A DNA stretch of 61,126 nucleotides. It comes from an uncultured bacterium. Lineage in GTDB: Bacteria; Verrucomicrobiota; Kiritimatiellia; RFP12; UBA1067. Below the pieces are notes generated by a model. It had not been told where the DNA came from. It saw nothing but the letters and a program-made list of their open reading frames with translations, and ran no database searches. Each line of letters starts with the position of its first letter. Position 1 is the first letter of the stretch. Made by a program: the position numbers and the translations under genes. Where the stretch lies: contig CADCAK010000005.1 of NCBI GenBank assembly GCA_902799385.1, forward strand, positions 1 to 61,126, in the 5' to 3' direction. Below are positions 26,721 through 35,492 of this stretch, piece by piece.

Positions 26721-27785
26721 TCATCGGCACAACTCAAGCGCGAGGAGCGCGAACGACGTGCAAAGCACCGGATCAGACTCCCAGAAGCGATTGTTCTCGT
26801 TGGCCCAGCTTCCGTCCTCCCGCTGGAGCGAAACAATCTTCGCGGATATCTCCTTCTTCCAGTCGTGCTCGCCGACCATCCCGATCTTCGCCGCGTCAAG
26901 TGCGCGAGTCATGATGTCGTAGAAGTAGTAAAGCCCCTGGTTGCCCATGCCGGGGTTCTCGTCAACCGACCAGTTCTTCTCCATCCACTCAACAGACTGC
27001 TTCACGCGAGGATCGCCCTTGTCGAGCTTCGCAGAGCACATCGAAAGAACTGCCGCATACGTCATTGCGCCGTATGCCCTGAGCGTGACCTTGCCCTGCG
27101 CGTTAGTCTCGGTCCCGCCCTGCGGAGTGCGGTCGTTGTACGCCGCACCACCGGCGTCGGGTCCTTCCTTCTTCATCAGGTTTTCGACAAACGCAAGCGC
27201 CTTGTCCCAGTCGAGATCGACGCACTTGCCGCCTTCGCGGAATTCTTCGAGCGAGGCCGTCTTTGCCATCGCCGAGAGCGCGTAGGATGTGTTCGAGAGG
27301 TCGGCATAACGACGGCGCGAAATCTTGTCGTATCCGAAGCCGCCAGCCATCGTGTCGTCGCCCGTGAGCTGCGACGAGGCGACATACTCGCGCGCCTTCA
27401 AAAGCGGCGCAGTCGGCGCGAGCTTTGAGTCAAAGAGCGCAGAGAGGCAAACGGACGTGTTGTAGTTGCCAAGCCCCGAGCCGCCGCGACCAGGTTTTGG
27501 GACATAGAAGCCGCCGTCCTCGCGCTGCGTGCCAAGGACGAACTTCGCCGCCTTCTTCTTCGCCTCGGCGACCGTCTCGCTCGTATCACCGCAGCCACTA
27601 AGCGCCCAAAGAGGAAGTGCCGTGAGAGCCGGCATCTGCGCGTCAGAAAAATGGCCGTCCGCCTGCTGGTTCGCAAGCAGGTACTTTGCGCCCTTCGCAA
27701 TCGACGCCTCAAGCGGCGACACTTGGTCCGCAAGGGCAACCCCCGTGACAAGCGCAAGCACAATACAGCTTATAAGTTTCTTCAT
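26721..27785 (-). CDS. Secreted prenyltransferase/squalene-oxidase-repeat protein
   Basis: 354 residues. A signal peptide (cleavage near VALA-DQ) is followed by an alpha/alpha-barrel with the repeats seen in terpene cyclases and prenyltransferases: LLANQQADGHFSD, LGTQREDGGFYVP, SLQREDGSWANEN and similar. The catalytic DXDD of squalene-hopene cyclases is not visible, so cyclase activity is unlikely. Proteins of this kind occur beside ExbB/ExbD/TonB genes in Planctomycetes and relatives, which matches this position at the head of the exbB-exbD-tonB set. It may bind or cut a substrate in the periplasm. Function unknown. Confidence 0.75.
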   Translation of the reverse strand: MKKLISCIVLALVTGVALADQVSPLEASIAKGAKYLLANQQADGHFSDAQMPALTALPLWALSGCGDTSETVAEAKKKAAKFVLGTQREDGGFYVPKPGRGGSGLGNYNTSVCLSALFDSKLAPTAPLLKAREYVASSQLTGDDTMAGGFGYDKISRRRYADLSNTSYALSAMAKTASLEEFREGGKCVDLDWDKALAFVENLMKKEGPDAGGAAYNDRTPQGGTETNAQGKVTLRAYGAMTYAAVLSMCSAKLDKGDPRVKQSVEWMEKNWSVDENPGMGNQGLYYFYDIMTRALDAAKIGMVGEHDWKKEISAKIVSLQREDGSWANENNRFWESDPVLCTSFALLALELCR

Positions 27786-27832
27786 ATACGTCTCCTTGGT
27801 TTAAATTCATCAGCTTGGTGAGATATTTTTTA

Positions 27833-27910
27833 ACGCAGAGGCGCAGAGACGCAGAGAACATGAAAAACAAAATTTCTCTGCGCACTTTGCGACTCAGCGA
27901 CTCTGCGTTA
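27833..27910. repeat. Octamer hairpin element
   Basis: Arm 1: ACGCAGAG, GCGCAGAG, ACGCAGAG (27833-27856). Arm 2: CTCTGCGC, ACTTTGCG, ACTCAGCG, ACTCTGCG (27876-27907). The arms are inverted relative to each other around a 19-base A-rich loop. It fills most of the gap between htpX (stop side) and the prenyltransferase-repeat gene (start side) and may act as a terminator for htpX. Confidence 0.85.
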
Positions 27911-27933
27911 GAAAACGAACTACCATCAGAAAA

Positions 27934-28836
27934 TTAAACGCCAGTGTCGGGTGGAAGGTTCATCAGCGCATTGATACGATCGTCTAAAGACGGATGCGAC
28001 GCGAAAAGCGAGGCGTGCTTGCCGCTTATGCCAAACGCCTTGAGAGAATCGGGGAGAACGCCCGGCTGAAGGTTCCCAAGGCGACGAAGCGCGGCAATCA
28101 TCGGTGCAGGTGTGCCAATAAGCCGAGCAGACCCGGCGTCTGCGGCAAATTCGCGGCGGCGACTGTACCACATTACGACAATCGACGACAGGAATCCGAG
28201 CGCGAGCTGCATGACCATCACAATCACGTGATAGAGCCCGTACCCTCCCCTGCTCCTGCGGCTCTCCTTGCCGTTGAGCGCGCCCTGGATTATCTGAGCG
28301 GCGAGGTGCGAGAAGAAGATGACAAACGTGTTCACGACGCCCTGTGTGATGCCCATCGTAACCATGTCGCCGTTTGCAACATGCGAGATTTCATGACCAA
28401 GGACGCCGCGAAGTTCCTCGCGCGTCATCTGGCCCATTATGTCGGTCGAGACGGCAACGAGCGCGGAGTTCTTGAACGCACCAGTGGCGAACGCGTTTGC
28501 CGCGCCCGGGTAGATCGCGACCTCTGGCGTCTTGATGTTCGCGCGACGGGCGAGGTCTTCGACGGTAGTGACAAGCCAGCGTTCCGCCTCGCCCTCGGTG
28601 CCGTCTATCGTGCGGCACCTCATCATCGTCTTGACGAGAGTTTTCGACAACAACAACGAGATTACCGAGCCTGCCATGCCGAAGATGAACGAGAACACCA
28701 GAAGCGGCGCATAGCCACCCTCTCCGAGTTCTGCGGCGAGGTCAACGCCCAAGAGCCCGCAGACAATCGTCGCAACGATAGTCAACATCGCGACCGCCGC
28801 GATATTGACGACAAGGAACATGAATATCCGTTTCAT
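27934..28836 (-). CDS. htpX: Membrane zinc metalloprotease HtpX (M48)
   Basis: 300 residues from ATG 28836. Two N-terminal membrane helices (MFLVVNIAAVAMLTIVATIV and the PLLVFSFIFGMAGSVISLLL region), then the M48 domain with HEISH (HEXXH; about residues 153-157), the third zinc ligand Glu in REFAADAGSARLIG, and two further membrane helices between them. HtpX degrades damaged inner-membrane proteins. The frame extends upstream to 29088, but a TGGTATAAT box ends seven bases before 28836, so the mRNA is probably leaderless. Confidence 0.92.
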   Translation of the reverse strand: MKRIFMFLVVNIAAVAMLTIVATIVCGLLGVDLAAELGEGGYAPLLVFSFIFGMAGSVISLLLSKTLVKTMMRCRTIDGTEGEAERWLVTTVEDLARRANIKTPEVAIYPGAANAFATGAFKNSALVAVSTDIMGQMTREELRGVLGHEISHVANGDMVTMGITQGVVNTFVIFFSHLAAQIIQGALNGKESRRSRGGYGLYHVIVMVMQLALGFLSSIVVMWYSRRREFAADAGSARLIGTPAPMIAALRRLGNLQPGVLPDSLKAFGISGKHASLFASHPSLDDRINALMNLPPDTGV

Positions 28837-28843
28837 GCCGACA

Positions 28844-28849
28844 ATTATA
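28844..28849 (-). promoter_or_regulatory. Extended -10 box of htpX
   Basis: TGGTATAAT on the minus strand with seven bases to the ATG at 28836. It predicts transcription starting at or next to the start codon. No -35 match is evident. Confidence 0.5.
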
Positions 28850-28916
28850 CCATATTCCCGCGCCCTATTGCGCATGACCGCATATAAGGCGCGGAAAACC
28901 CCGTCAGAGACGCACC

Positions 28917-29732
28917 CTAATCCAGGACCTTTGCCGTCGGGCCCGCGCCGGAATAGGAGTCGAGGCCGCCGAAGCCAGCGTATGTGTCTGAGTCGCCGCA
29001 GGGAGTCGTGCCGTCGTCGCCCTCCGTCGCCGCGATGCGCTTCACCTTTGGTCGCTCGCCAAAGAGCACCGTGCCGAGCCGCACCCATGTCGCGCCTTCC
29101 TCGACCGCCACTTCGTAGTCGCCGCTCATACCCATCGAAAGGCGAGGCAGCCCCACGCCAAGCCGAGCCTCAAGATCGTCTCGCATCTCGCGCAACCTGC
29201 GGAAGTACGGCCTTGCGTCCTCGGGATTCTCGCTGAACGGCGCCATCGTCATAAGCCCCTCAAGCGTGATTCGCGGGCACGACTCGGCGATGTGCCTGAT
29301 CGTCGGCTCGACATCCTCGGGCTTCATGCCGCTCTTCGACTTCTCGCCGGATACGTTGACTTCGAGAAGGATGTGAGGCGACGCGCCGATCTCGTCGGCA
29401 ATGAAGTTTATCCTATCGGCGAGCTTTATAGAATCGACGGAGTGGATGAAGTCGAATATATCAAGCGCGTGGCGGACCTTGTTCGACTGGAGATGACCTA
29501 TCAGGTGCCAGGATGGTCCCGACACGCTTGCGGGCTTCTTCCACGCCGCTTCCTGCACCTTGTTCTCGCCGACTATCGCAAGCCCCGCGTCCCAAGCCTC
29601 CTTCACGACCTCCGCGCCGTGGGTCTTGGTGACGGCGATGATTTCGACTTCGCTTTTATCGCGCCCCGCGCGTGCGCATGCTGCGGCGATTTTGCCGCGG
29701 ACGCCTTTTAAAATCTCATTAAGGTCTGTCAT
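28917..29732 (-). CDS. yggS: YggS/PLPBP-family pyridoxal-phosphate homeostasis protein
   Basis: 271 residues. The PLP-binding Lys is in IIAVTKTHG (about residue 36); further family segments are GENKVQEA, WHLIGHLQSNKVRHAL, SVDSIKLADRI and GLMTMAPF, and the phosphate-binding SMGMSGDYEVAVEEGATWVR lies near the C-terminus. The C-terminal ~30 residues (GDDGTTPCGDSDTYAGFGG onward) are an unusual Gly/Asp/Ser-rich tail not found in E. coli YggS. It is a single-domain TIM barrel without known enzymatic activity that buffers free PLP. An AAAGGTGA site precedes the ATG. Confidence 0.93.
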   Translation of the reverse strand: MTDLNEILKGVRGKIAAACARAGRDKSEVEIIAVTKTHGAEVVKEAWDAGLAIVGENKVQEAAWKKPASVSGPSWHLIGHLQSNKVRHALDIFDFIHSVDSIKLADRINFIADEIGASPHILLEVNVSGEKSKSGMKPEDVEPTIRHIAESCPRITLEGLMTMAPFSENPEDARPYFRRLREMRDDLEARLGVGLPRLSMGMSGDYEVAVEEGATWVRLGTVLFGERPKVKRIAATEGDDGTTPCGDSDTYAGFGGLDSYSGAGPTAKVLD

Positions 29733-29790
29733 TTGTCACCTTTCATTTTAGCCAAATTCACCAAGCGAGATAAAATTTGAACAGTGTAGG

Positions 29791-30999
29791 TCATGTTGAA
29801 GTAGAGACGATTCCGATCTCGGAGACGTCGGAAAGGCCGTTCGCGGCGGCGAGCAGGATGCCGTAGTTCACAATTGGAACTCCCGCCTCCTTCGCGCAAT
29901 CAATACGCCGCAGGACCTCGCGACGCGTCAGCATGCAGCCGCCGCAGTGAACGACAAGATTGATAGTTGGTGCCTGGTGCTTGGTGCTTGGTGCGAAGCG
30001 CTGGGAGGATTGAGACTCAAGCGAAAAACCAGTTCCGGAGGAAAAGACGAAGTTGAGCTTCTTGCCTCCCGAGAGTTTCGCGAGCGCCTTGGGAATCTTC
30101 ACGGCACCGATGTCGTTGCACTGGCGGTGGTGCGTGCAGCCCTCGGCTATAAGCACCGTGTCACCGTCCTTGAGATTCTTGACCGCCGCGACGCCTTTCA
30201 GAAACTCGGCAAGATCGCCCTTCTGCCTCGCAAAGAGAATCGAGAACGACGTAAGCCGCACGTCCCGCCCCTCTGCGGCGCGGCGCACCTCGCCAAACGC
30301 CTGCGAGTCGGTCACGACGAGCGTCTTGCGCCGCATTGCCCCGCTCCCAACTTTAGACTTTGCACTTTCAGCTTTCAACTCTTCTTCAAGTTCCGACGGC
30401 TGGCATACTACGCTCGTCGCATGGCGGTCGAGGCAGTCGCGAATCAGCTGCACCTGCGGAAGAATAATCCGACCCTTCGGCGCAGACTCGTCTATCGGGC
30501 AGACGCAGACTACGCGGTCGCCCTTTTCGACAAGGCCGTCGAGAAGCCCGGGGACGACATCGGCAAGCTTGATCGCGGCTATCTTGCTTTTAAGTTCATC
30601 GACCGAATCTCCCCGCCTGTAGTCAAGCGCCACGACGTTGCGGCGACGGCACTCCCCGAGAAAGAGCTCGCGCAGGTCGGCGCGATCGGCGTCGTGCGGC
30701 GTCTCGACCCAAATCGCGATGTCGGTGATTTCAAGGACGCCAAGGGTCTTCTTGACGCGAAGTCCGCCAAGCTCGCCCTCGTCGTCGAGCCCTGCCGTGT
30801 CGGTGACAAGGCACGGACCGAGGGGAAGTATCTCCATCGCCTTCGAGACGGGGTCCGTCGTCGTGCCTGGGGTGTCCGAGACGATTGCGACATCCTGTCC
30901 AGTGAAGGCGTTGACGAGCGTAGACTTGCCCGCGTTGCGGAGCCCGAAGAAGGCGATGCGGACGCGGTTTGCCTGAGGTGTCTCGTTCAACAGGGCCAT
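29791..30999 (-). CDS. hydF: [FeFe]-hydrogenase maturation GTPase HydF
   Basis: 402 residues. G domain: P-loop GLRNAGKST (about residues 19-27), switch TPGTTTDPV, DTAG motif. The C-terminal domain carries the cluster ligands: the His-Cys segment CTHHRQC and the late HCGGC. HydF is the scaffold on which HydE and HydG build the 2Fe subcluster before handing it to the hydrogenase. Two stretches encoded by heptamer repeat arrays break family conservation: the one around KAESAKSKVGSG and the one around RFAPSTKHQAPT, the latter lying shortly before HCGGC. The start at 30999 overlaps a 16-codon upstream frame. Confidence 0.92.
   Translation of the reverse strand: MALLNETPQANRVRIAFFGLRNAGKSTLVNAFTGQDVAIVSDTPGTTTDPVSKAMEILPLGPCLVTDTAGLDDEGELGGLRVKKTLGVLEITDIAIWVETPHDADRADLRELFLGECRRRNVVALDYRRGDSVDELKSKIAAIKLADVVPGLLDGLVEKGDRVVCVCPIDESAPKGRIILPQVQLIRDCLDRHATSVVCQPSELEEELKAESAKSKVGSGAMRRKTLVVTDSQAFGEVRRAAEGRDVRLTSFSILFARQKGDLAEFLKGVAAVKNLKDGDTVLIAEGCTHHRQCNDIGAVKIPKALAKLSGGKKLNFVFSSGTGFSLESQSSQRFAPSTKHQAPTINLVVHCGGCMLTRREVLRRIDCAKEAGVPIVNYGILLAAANGLSDVSEIGIVSTST
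29967..29994. repeat. Heptamer array inside hydF (3' part)
   Basis: Four units TTGGTGC, CTGGTGC, TTGGTGC, TTGGTGC in perfect phase, within the open hydF reading frame. They encode APSTKHQAPT between the barrel region and the HCGGC cluster motif. The frame is kept. Confidence 0.8.
30350..30384. repeat. Heptamer array inside hydF (middle)
   Basis: Five units ACTTTAG, ACTTTGC, ACTTTCA, GCTTTCA, ACTCTTC in phase, encoding EELKAESAKSK in HydF. The unit sequence is close to that of the array at 19104-19140 in the hydrogenase operon. Confidence 0.8.
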
Positions 31000-31037
31000 A
31001 CAGTCCCGCCCATTTCGAAAATCACGGTTGTTTCCAT
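30987..31037 (-). CDS. Leaderless 16-codon upstream frame overlapping hydF
   Basis: METTVIFEMGGTVWPC and a TGA. The ATG at 31037 lies six bases after a TGGTATAAT box (31044-31049), so it would be the first codon of the mRNA. The stop overlaps the beginning of hydF in another frame, so translation of the short frame could deliver ribosomes to the hydF ATG at 30999. There is no proof that it is translated. Confidence 0.35.
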   Translation of the reverse strand: METTVIFEMGGTVWPC

Positions 31038-31101
31038 GCGCGAATTATACCAAAAATCCACGAATCCGACTTGCGCTTCTCCTATCGCGGGCAGATTGTG
31101 G

Positions 31102-31107
31102 TATAAT
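31102..31107 (+). promoter_or_regulatory. Extended -10 box of nifS-like gene
   Basis: TGGTATAAT ends eight bases before the ATG at 31116; no ribosome site can be seen in that interval. A leaderless mRNA is predicted. The divergent hydF box lies about 55 bases to the left. Confidence 0.5.
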
Positions 31108-31115
31108 ATGCGCCA

Positions 31116-32312
31116 ATGGAAAAGACAGTCTACCTAGACAACAACGCCACGTCTGCAATCGCGCCCGAGGTCAGGGACGTCATGCTGCCGTTTTTCGGCA
31201 ATCTCTACGGCAACCCCAGCTCGATGCACGCATTCGGCGGGCAGGTGGCCAAATTCGTGGACAGGGCGAGAGAAGAGGTAGCGGCATTTCTCAACTGCTC
31301 GCCAGAGGAAGTCATCTTCACTTCGTGCGCCACGGAGTCCGACAACTCCGCGATTCGCGGCACCGCCGACTGGTTCGGCAGGGAGCTCAAGGTAATAACG
31401 ACGGCAGTCGAGCATCCCGCAGTCCTCCAGCCCGTCCGTCGCCTGAAGGCGCTCGGCTTCGAGACGGTGGAGCTTCCCGTAGACGGCGTCGGCCAGATAG
31501 ACCTCGACCAGCTCGTGTCGGAAATAGACTCCGCGAAAGCCACGAACCGCCCCGTCCTCGTCTCGACGATGTGGGCGAACAACGAGACGGGAACGGTCTT
31601 TCCAATCGGGGAAATCGCCAAGGCATGCAAAGAGCGCGGGGCAATCTTCCACACCGACGCGGTGCAGGTCGCGGGAAAGATTCCAGTCGATGTAGGGGAA
31701 GTCCCCGTAGACATGCTTGCGATGTCGGGGCACAAGTTCCACGCGCCAAAGGGAATCGGCATCTTCTACGTCCGCAAGGGGACAAAGGTCAAGCCCTTCA
31801 TGCTCGGCGGCCACCAAGAAGGCGGCCGCCGCGCGGGAACCGAGAATGTCCCCTACATAATCGGCCTCGCAAAGGCGTGCGAACTTGCGCGTCTCGGCAT
31901 GGCCGACGAATCACGGAAACTTACCGCCCTCCGCGACAGGCTCGAGTCTGGGATTCTCGCGTCCTGCCCCGACGTCCGCATCAACGGCGACAGGGAGCAC
32001 CGCCTCCCGAACACACTCAACGTATCGTTCGAGTACATTGAGGGCGAAGCCATAGCCTACCGCCTCAGCGACATCGGCATTTGCATCTCGACGGGATCCG
32101 CGTGCGCGTCCGGCTCGCTCGACCCAAGCCACGTCATACGCGCCATGGGCGTTCCGTTCACAGCAATCCACGGCTCGGTGCGCTTCTCTCTGAGCCGCTA
32201 CAACACGAATTCAGACATAGACTATGTCCTTGAGAAGCTCCCGCCAATCATCAAGGGCCTTCGCGAACTGTCGCCGTTCGGCCCCGACAAAGACGTTAGT
32301 ACATTTCAATAA
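31116..32312 (+). CDS. nifS: Cysteine desulfurase, NifS type
   Basis: 398 residues. Class-V PLP fold with the Schiff-base Lys in SGHKFHAPKGIG (about residue 205) and the catalytic Cys loop SACASGSLDPSHV (about 327-339), the compact loop of NifS-like enzymes. The N-terminus MEKTVYLDNNATSAIAPEV is typical. It supplies sulfur for Fe-S clusters, in line with the cluster-rich hydrogenase and HydF encoded nearby; no scaffold protein (NifU/IscU) is adjacent. Confidence 0.94.
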   Translation: MEKTVYLDNNATSAIAPEVRDVMLPFFGNLYGNPSSMHAFGGQVAKFVDRAREEVAAFLNCSPEEVIFTSCATESDNSAIRGTADWFGRELKVITTAVEHPAVLQPVRRLKALGFETVELPVDGVGQIDLDQLVSEIDSAKATNRPVLVSTMWANNETGTVFPIGEIAKACKERGAIFHTDAVQVAGKIPVDVGEVPVDMLAMSGHKFHAPKGIGIFYVRKGTKVKPFMLGGHQEGGRRAGTENVPYIIGLAKACELARLGMADESRKLTALRDRLESGILASCPDVRINGDREHRLPNTLNVSFEYIEGEAIAYRLSDIGICISTGSACASGSLDPSHVIRAMGVPFTAIHGSVRFSLSRYNTNSDIDYVLEKLPPIIKGLRELSPFGPDKDVSTFQ

Positions 32313-32330
32313 TCCAAAAAAAACTTTTTT

Positions 32331-32414
32331 GACATGATTTACATGATTAACAAGATTTTAAGTCGGTAAGCAATCTGCGATTTCAGGAAATCTTGTAAAT
32401 CTTGTAAATCCTGT
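32331..32414. repeat. Nonamer hairpin element after nifS
   Basis: Arm 1: GACATGATT, TACATGATT, AACAAGATT (32331-32357). Arm 2: AAATCTTGT, AAATCTTGT, AAATCCTGT (32388-32414), the inverted counterpart with about three mismatches. A 30-base loop separates them. It occupies the gap between nifS and a small lipoprotein gene and could serve as a transcription terminator. Confidence 0.85.
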
Positions 32415-32435
32415 CTGAAACAACCAATAACTATC

Positions 32436-32801
32436 ATGAAAAAATTATTACTCCTAATTGCGATTACCGCCGTAGCAACCATGTCTGGGTGCCGCCGCGA
32501 GGACATCCGCGAATTCACCGTCCAGCTACCATCGCTGACCGAAGCCGACCGACAGAAGGTCGTGGACGCGTTCACAATTCGCAGCCCTGGCCGTCCGCCG
32601 CGCGTCTACGAGGGCATCTTCACCGACTCGTTCAAGTTCGACTTCACGAACAAGACCCTGACGATGAAATACGACTCGATGAAGATCGCGCAGACGAACA
32701 TCAGGATGCTCATCGAGGGCAATGGCGTCGAAGTCGTCTTCCCGACAAACACGACCGGCGTCGCCGGCTATCTCGACTTCAAGCCGAAGTCAGTGGAATA
32801 G
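32436..32801 (+). CDS. Small lipoprotein, unknown function
   Basis: 121 residues. Signal peptide with lipobox MSGC (Cys about 18), then a single small alpha/beta domain with two VYEGIFTDSFKFDFTNKTLTM-like beta strands and a short helix, whose pattern recalls ferredoxin-like folds of heavy-metal-associated domains but lacks a CXXC motif. The nonamer hairpin lies upstream. It is followed by the convergent ispF gene nine bases away. Confidence 0.6.
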   Translation: MKKLLLLIAITAVATMSGCRREDIREFTVQLPSLTEADRQKVVDAFTIRSPGRPPRVYEGIFTDSFKFDFTNKTLTMKYDSMKIAQTNIRMLIEGNGVEVVFPTNTTGVAGYLDFKPKSVE

Positions 32802-32809
32802 TAGCCGGG

Positions 32810-33277
32810 CTACTTGAGCAGCGCGACCGCGTGGACGGCGATGCCCTTCCCTGCGCCGACCGCGTCCATCCCCTCGTTTGTCTTTCCCTTTACGGAAATC
32901 CTGCCTATGCCGATGCTCATGAGCCCCGCGAGCGACGCGCGGACGAGCTCGACGAACGGCCTGAGCTTCGGACGCTCGCAGATGACGGTGGCGTCGATGT
33001 TCTCGATGGAGTAGCCGGCGCCGCGAAGTTCGTAGACGACGCTTTTCAGGAGCTCTCCCGAGTCGGCGCCCTTCCAGCGGTCGTCGGTGTCGGGGAAATG
33101 CGAGCCTATGTCGCCAAGCGCCGCCGCGCCGAGAAGCGCGTCTATCACGGCATGGATGAGCACGTCGCCGTCGGAATGGGCCTTAAGGCCGTCGCTCTCG
33201 GGAATGACCACGCCGCCGAGTACAAGGGGCTTACCGCTCTCGAAGACGTGCGAGTCGTATCCAAAGCCTACGCGCAT
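32810..33277 (-). CDS. ispF: 2-C-methyl-D-erythritol 2,4-cyclodiphosphate synthase
   Basis: 155 residues, normal for IspF. The metal-binding DSH motif (GYDSHVF, about residues 8-10) and the HSDGDVLIHAV segment with the second His are present, as is DIGSHFPDTD. It makes the cyclic diphosphate intermediate of the non-mevalonate isoprenoid pathway in the cytoplasm. It starts just inside the end of dapA, overlapping it by ten bases. Confidence 0.95.
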   Translation of the reverse strand: MRVGFGYDSHVFESGKPLVLGGVVIPESDGLKAHSDGDVLIHAVIDALLGAAALGDIGSHFPDTDDRWKGADSGELLKSVVYELRGAGYSIENIDATVICERPKLRPFVELVRASLAGLMSIGIGRISVKGKTNEGMDAVGAGKGIAVHAVALLK

Positions 33278-34149
33278 ATCAACTTCAAGGCCGCGAGAGT
33301 GGACTTCAGCTGCGCGAGCTTCGCGTCGTCGGTCTCACAGAGCGGCAGGCGGAACGCGCGCCCAATGACGCCCATGAGCCAAAGCGCCTCCTTGACCATG
33401 ACGGGGTTTACGTCGATGAATAGGTCGTGGAAGAGCGGATAGAACCTGGCGTGAATCGCACGGGCGCCTACGAAGTCGCCGACGAGCGCGAGGCGGATCA
33501 TGTCGCCCATCTCCTTAGGTATCACGTTCGACGCGACAGAGATTACGCCATCCGCGCCAACGGAGGCCATCGGGAGCGCGAGCGAATCGTCGCCGGAGAG
33601 GACCGTGAAATCGGGAATCCTGTTCTTGATGGCGCTAACCCTCTCGACCGAGCCCGCCGCCTCCTTGATGGCGACAATGTTGGGATGCTTCGCAAGGCGC
33701 ACGACGACGTCGAGCGGGATCTCGCGGCCAGTGCGGCCGGGAACATTGTAGAGGACGACGGGAAGCCCGAGGTCGGCGACAGTCATGAAGTGGCGGTAGA
33801 GCCCTTCGGCGTTCGGCTTATTGTAGTAGGGCGTCACTTGGAGACATGCGTCTGCGCCGCCGGCGGCGATTGCGGCTTTCGTGAGGGAGATTGCCTCCGA
33901 CGTGGAATTCGCGCCGGTGCCTGCGATGATCTTGCACTTCCCCGCCGCAAACTCAATCGTCTTTTCTATGACCTTGTGGTGTTCCTCGTGCGAAAGAGTC
34001 GGCGACTCCCCGCTTGTCCCGACGGAGCAAATGCCCTCTACGCCTGCCTGCGTCTGGCGCTCGACAAGCGAGCGCAACGCCCCATAGTCAACCGAGCCGT
34101 CGCCGGAGAACGGCGTCACGAGGGCGGTAATCGTACCTGAAAGCTTCAT
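33268..34149 (-). CDS. dapA: 4-hydroxy-tetrahydrodipicolinate synthase
   Basis: 293 residues from ATG 34149. TIM-barrel lyase: GTSGESPTL (pyruvate site), YYNKPNAEG, YNVPGRTGREI with the catalytic Tyr, and the Schiff-base Lys in IVAIKEAAGS (about residue 162). First committed step of lysine and diaminopimelate synthesis. The upstream frame to 34236 is rejected because a TGGTATAAT box ends seven bases before 34149. It is followed by ispF in an overlapping arrangement. Confidence 0.95.
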   Translation of the reverse strand: MKLSGTITALVTPFSGDGSVDYGALRSLVERQTQAGVEGICSVGTSGESPTLSHEEHHKVIEKTIEFAAGKCKIIAGTGANSTSEAISLTKAAIAAGGADACLQVTPYYNKPNAEGLYRHFMTVADLGLPVVLYNVPGRTGREIPLDVVVRLAKHPNIVAIKEAAGSVERVSAIKNRIPDFTVLSGDDSLALPMASVGADGVISVASNVIPKEMGDMIRLALVGDFVGARAIHARFYPLFHDLFIDVNPVMVKEALWLMGVIGRAFRLPLCETDDAKLAQLKSTLAALKLICA

Positions 34150-34156
34150 GTTGTGT

Positions 34157-34162
34157 ATTATA
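34157..34162 (-). promoter_or_regulatory. Extended -10 box of dapA
   Basis: TGGTATAAT on the minus strand, seven bases from the dapA ATG, predicting a leaderless dapA-ispF transcript. Confidence 0.5.
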
Positions 34163-34251
34163 CCAAAATCTCGCCGTTGTTGGAATCGGGCTTGCTCGTC
34201 CAGGAGGCCTGGCCGGAGGCAAGCCGGATGCGACACGCGCCTTGCCGGACG

Positions 34252-35490
34252 TCAGAGACGCGCGACGCCGGTACGGCGGGCGGCTTCGGCGACTGCGGCG
34301 GGCACGATGTCCTTGAGGCGGCGGTCGAACGGCTTGGGGATGATGTAGCCGGTGCCGAACTCAAGGGTCTCGTCGGGATAGAGCGCCTTCACGTCCTCGG
34401 GAACGGGCTCGCGCGCAAGCATCGCAAGCGCGTTCGCGGCCGCAACCTTCATCTCGGTGTTGATCGTCGTCGCCCTGACGTCGAGAGCGCCACGGAAAAG
34501 GTACGGGAAGCCGAGCACGTTGTTGATCTGGTTGGGGTAGTCGCTCCTGCCGGTCACCATGACGTACTTCCTGCCCTTCAACGCCTTTGCGACTTCGTCG
34601 GGCGCGATCTCGGGGTCTGGGTTCGCCATCGCGAAGATCGCGGGGAAGTCGCCCATCTTGGCGACGTCCTCGCCGGAGAGGACGTTCGCGGCGCTTACGC
34701 CGATGAAGACGTCTGCGCCGGCAATCGCCTCCTTGAGCGTCTTCGCCGCCGTATCGACCGCGTGACGCGCCTTGTAGGGGTTGAGGTCCGTGCGGTCCTT
34801 GCGGATGGTGCCCTTCGAGTCGCACATCGTGACGTCGACGACTCCTGCCGCCTTGCACATCTCGCAGATGCGGATGCCAGCCGCGCCCGCGCCGTTCATC
34901 ACGACCTTGAGGTCCTTGAGCTCCTTGCCGGCGAGCTTCGCGTAGTTCATCACGCCGGAAAGCGAGATGACGGCCGTTCCCCACTGGTCGTCGTGGAACA
35001 CGGGGATGTCGAGCGCCTTGTCGAGCCTGTCCTCGATCTCGAAGCAGGCGGGCGCGGCGATGTCCTCGAGGTTGACGCCGCCGTACTGGGGGGCGAGGGC
35101 CATCACGGCGTCGATGACGCGCTGCGGATCGGTGGGGCCGGTGTCCTTGCCGTCCTCGCGGCAGTGGGCGAGGGGAACCGGCCACGCGTCCACGTCGGCG
35201 AACGCCTTGAAGAGGACCGCCTTGCCTTCCATCACCGGCACGGACGCCGCAGCACCGAGGTCGCCGAGCCCGAGAATCGCTGTTCCATCCGAGACGACGG
35301 CCACGAGATTTCGCTTGGCCGTGACGTCCCACGCCGCGTCCTTGCTCTCCGCAATCGCCTTGACGGCGTGGGCGACGCCGGGCGTGTATGCGAGGCAAAG
35401 GTCGTCCTTCGTCTTGAGCGGCTTCGGGAGCGCGACCGCGACCTTCCCGCCCAAATGGTACTTGAGAACCTCTTCCCTGCCGTATGCCAT
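34252..35490 (-). CDS. maeB: NAD(P)-dependent malic enzyme
   Basis: 412 residues from ATG 35490, the short bacterial form without a phosphotransacetylase domain. Seen: catalytic Tyr in [13 protein letters not shown], Lys in [12 protein letters not shown], metal ligands in [15 protein letters not shown], and the nucleotide-binding [14 protein letters not shown]. It converts malate to pyruvate and CO2 with reduction of NAD(P). An AAGGAGA ribosome site lies upstream. It follows the sugar-phosphate transferase gene by two bases, so it may be transcribed with it. Confidence 0.93.
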   Translation of the reverse strand: MAYGREEVLKYHLGGKVAVALPKPLKTKDDLCLAYTPGVAHAVKAIAESKDAAWDVTAKRNLVAVVSDGTAILGLGDLGAAASVPVMEGKAVLFKAFADVDAWPVPLAHCREDGKDTGPTDPQRVIDAVMALAPQYGGVNLEDIAAPACFEIEDRLDKALDIPVFHDDQWGTAVISLSGVMNYAKLAGKELKDLKVVMNGAGAAGIRICEMCKAAGVVDVTMCDSKGTIRKDRTDLNPYKARHAVDTAAKTLKEAIAGADVFIGVSAANVLSGEDVAKMGDFPAIFAMANPDPEIAPDEVAKALKGRKYVMVTGRSDYPNQINNVLGFPYLFRGALDVRATTINTEMKVAAANALAMLAREPVPEDVKALYPDETLEFGTGYIIPKPFDRRLKDIVPAAVAEAARRTGVARL

Positions 35491-35492
35491 GA

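Noticed and set aside
26721..27785. Squalene-hopene cyclase
   Set aside because: Signal peptide present, half the usual length and no DXDD catalytic motif.
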